From CAYGXH01 sp964354485 (GTDB lineage Bacteria; Bacteroidota; Ignavibacteria; UBA10030; SZUA-254): a DNA stretch of 7,444 nt. Where the stretch lies: positions 1-7,444 of the forward strand of contig CAYGZY010000098.1 of the NCBI GenBank assembly GCA_964354485.1, given 5' to 3'. The translations under genes and the position numbers were made by a program. Positions 6,514 to 7,444 of the stretch are shown here, in pieces (the stretch's first letter is position 1; each line of letters opens with the position of its first letter). The notes beneath the pieces are model-generated. The model searched no databases, was not told where the DNA came from, and saw only the letters and a program-made list of their open reading frames with translations.

Positions 6514-7140
6514 ATGAAATCATACTTGATGTTCACTGTCATGCTTTGCCTTGTTGCAATTTCATGTAAGCCGGGAGATACAGACGATTCAGTCCTTTCC
6601 GACCAGCAGAGCCTGCGTGTTGAAAAATTTCTTGATATGGAATGGCGTTCTTCACAGGAAACGGTTAAAGAAAGCATGATTCAGAGGAAAGATGTAGCTT
6701 TCAGTCCGGATCTCTCCAGCAACTCAAGACTTTTTTTCAAAGGCGGGGAATTTGAGGATAATCAGGTTTTATACTGGATGTTCGACTTCTCCGATTCCGG
6801 TCTTTATTACATTGGCGTCGTATTCAAGAGTGAAAATGACAGCGAATTAAAAATTAAGAAGCGGTACCAGACGATAAAGAACAACTTGAAAGGCAAATAC
6901 GGCGAACCCGTGAAAGATCTCTATTACTTTGATCCACCCTATGAGACTGACGGAGCACGACAGCTTTTTAGTGCAATAAAATCTGGAAAAGCACATATAG
7001 AAACTTGGTGGGAAATTCAGGAAATAAAAATACATCTCATACTCGCCGGACCGCATAAGTTTTCACCATCCATCATGCTCCGGTATGAGAACCTTACCCT
7101 TAGTAAGAACCTCGATGTGGAAAAACTTCTCGAGTTTTAA
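6514..7140 (+). CDS. lipoprotein of unknown function
   Basis: The protein has 208 residues. The ATG at 6514 is preceded by AAGGGG (6500-6505) at 8 nt spacing. The N-terminus is a lipoprotein signal peptide with core LMFTVMLCLV and a lipobox A-I-S-C, lipidated Cys at residue 18. The residues after it (KPGDTDDS) are Lys then acidic, loosely like the lipoprotein export signal described for surface lipoproteins in some Bacteroidota. The mature part resembles small periplasmic proteins of the type MEWRSSQETVKESM, then YWMFDFSDSGLYYIGVVF, then YQTIKNNLKGKYGEP: an 'xxW-x-x-S-x-E-x-V' helix, a two-strand segment and a helix ending in KYGEP. That arrangement is common in uncharacterised secreted proteins with a BamE-like look; I cannot name a family. 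There is no functional link to its neighbours, and it ends 304 bases before the window edge with no further gene. Confidence 0.82.
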   Translation: MKSYLMFTVMLCLVAISCKPGDTDDSVLSDQQSLRVEKFLDMEWRSSQETVKESMIQRKDVAFSPDLSSNSRLFFKGGEFEDNQVLYWMFDFSDSGLYYIGVVFKSENDSELKIKKRYQTIKNNLKGKYGEPVKDLYYFDPPYETDGARQLFSAIKSGKAHIETWWEIQEIKIHLILAGPHKFSPSIMLRYENLTLSKNLDVEKLLEF

Positions 7141-7164
7141 CTGAAATCCATCCTTAACGGTTTC

Positions 7165-7183
7165 CTCCTCGCCTATTGAGGGG
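7165..7183 (+). terminator. weak terminator-like hairpin after the second lipoprotein gene
   Basis: CTCCTC at 7165-7170 can pair with GAGGGG at 7178-7183 (one G-U pair) around a 7-nt loop, 24 nt beyond the stop codon at 7140. The T-run (TTTT at 7193-7196) comes about 10 nt after the stem, too far for a good intrinsic terminator. It may instead be a decayed member of the hairpin repeats that follow. Confidence 0.3.
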
Positions 7184-7287
7184 ATGTTAGGGTTTTCACT
7201 CTCAGTAAAATCCGCCATTATTATACATTTTGGTCCCCGTTGATGAATTGAGATGCGTCTGTGTATTCATATTTGGATTCCTGTTTC

Positions 7288-7301
7288 GCCCCCCATGGGG
7301 C
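7288..7301. repeat. short hairpin element, GCCCC/GGGGC stem
   Basis: GCCCC at 7288-7292 pairs with GGGGC at 7297-7301 around a four-base loop. The stem has the same length and the same G-C closing pair as the two hairpins of 7324-7410. Read on the minus strand it is followed by GAAACAGG, which only faintly resembles the GAYATGTTTATAGC flank of the others. Probably a diverged or separate member of the same group. Confidence 0.4.
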
Positions 7302-7323
7302 ATGATGGATTTCTTGTATTTAA

Positions 7324-7410
7324 GCTATAAACATGTCGTCCCTAACGGGACTCTTCTTCAGTATATATTTTACTTTTTTATCAGCTCCGTAGGAGCGATA
7401 TGTTTATAGC
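7324..7410. repeat. 87-bp inverted pair of hairpin-plus-flank units (MITE- or REP-like)
   Basis: The outer ends are GCTATAAACATGTCG (7324-7338) and its near-perfect inverse CGATATGTTTATAGC (7396-7410), 14 of 15 matching. Inside each end is a hairpin: GTCCC-TAAC-GGGAC at 7338-7351 and GCTCC-GTA-GGAGC at 7384-7396. So two copies of the same unit, a five-base-pair hairpin followed by GAYATGTTTATAGC, face each other across a 32-bp A/T-rich spacer. No gene lies inside. Similar 'gctccgtaggagc...atgtttatag' strings are familiar to me from environmental Bacteroidota-type genomes, but I cannot cite a named family. Confidence 0.6.
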
Positions 7411-7431
7411 ACAAGATTAAACAAAAGATAT

Positions 7432-7444
7432 AGCTCCGTAGGAG
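7432..7444 (+). repeat. third hairpin unit, cut by the window edge
   Basis: AGCTCCGTAGGAG repeats 7383-7395 exactly in the same orientation, 49 nt further on. The flank that should follow is beyond the window. It shows that the hairpin cluster continues to the right, possibly as a tandem array. Apart from these units and the weak hairpin at 7165-7183, I see no gene or RNA in 7141-7444. Confidence 0.55.

Noticed and set aside
7383..7444. CRISPR-like repeats with regular spacing
   Set aside because: Only 13 nt repeat exactly, there are two visible copies in one orientation plus one inverted, and the flank rather than a unique spacer is conserved. No cas gene is present.

Overview
The window looks like a chromosomal segment from the Bacteroidota/Ignavibacteriota/Chlorobiota side of the tree. 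Three signs point there. A galactokinase operon has upstream an almost exact Bacteroidota-type promoter (TTG, 20 nt, TATATTTG). Its transporter is a close vSGLT-type relative. The intergenic DNA is rich in degenerate tandem and hairpin repeats. Strong Shine-Dalgarno sites before both lipoprotein genes argue against a classical Bacteroidetes and fit better an Ignavibacteria-like lineage. The placement is inference only.

Layout. 1-94: C-terminal end of a probable response-regulator receiver domain (+). 128-694: small lipoprotein of unknown function (+). 695-983: intergenic, with a degenerate heptanucleotide-repeat element (728-937) and a small hairpin. 984-3830: a two-gene minus-strand galactose operon, galK first and then a sodium/sugar symporter. 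3831-4173: intergenic, holding the galK promoter, a palindrome in its leader and a second copy of the heptanucleotide element (3970-4139). 4174-6420: a large TMTC-like membrane protein with nine TPR repeats (+). 6514-7140: a second lipoprotein (+) behind a good sigma70-like promoter. 7141-7444: non-coding, with a cluster of short hairpin elements that continues off the right edge.

How the genes work together. The galactose pair is the only clear pathway unit: the symporter imports galactose (or glucose) with Na+ and GalK phosphorylates it to galactose-1-phosphate. The rest of the Leloir pathway is not in the window. By hand counts on sampled lines the pair is about one-third G+C, against about 50% for the TPR gene and low-to-mid 40s for the first lipoprotein gene. 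It is bracketed by two same-orientation copies of the heptanucleotide element, so it may be a transferred or excisable cassette. The other genes belong to the cell envelope or to signalling and have no obvious link to it.

The most unusual content is non-coding. One item is the pair of elements with a 31-nt end (30/31 identical) and an interior of drifting 7-nt repeats in strict register. The other is the right-edge hairpin family, whose stems differ by compensatory base-pair changes while an adjacent flank of about 14 nt is nearly constant.
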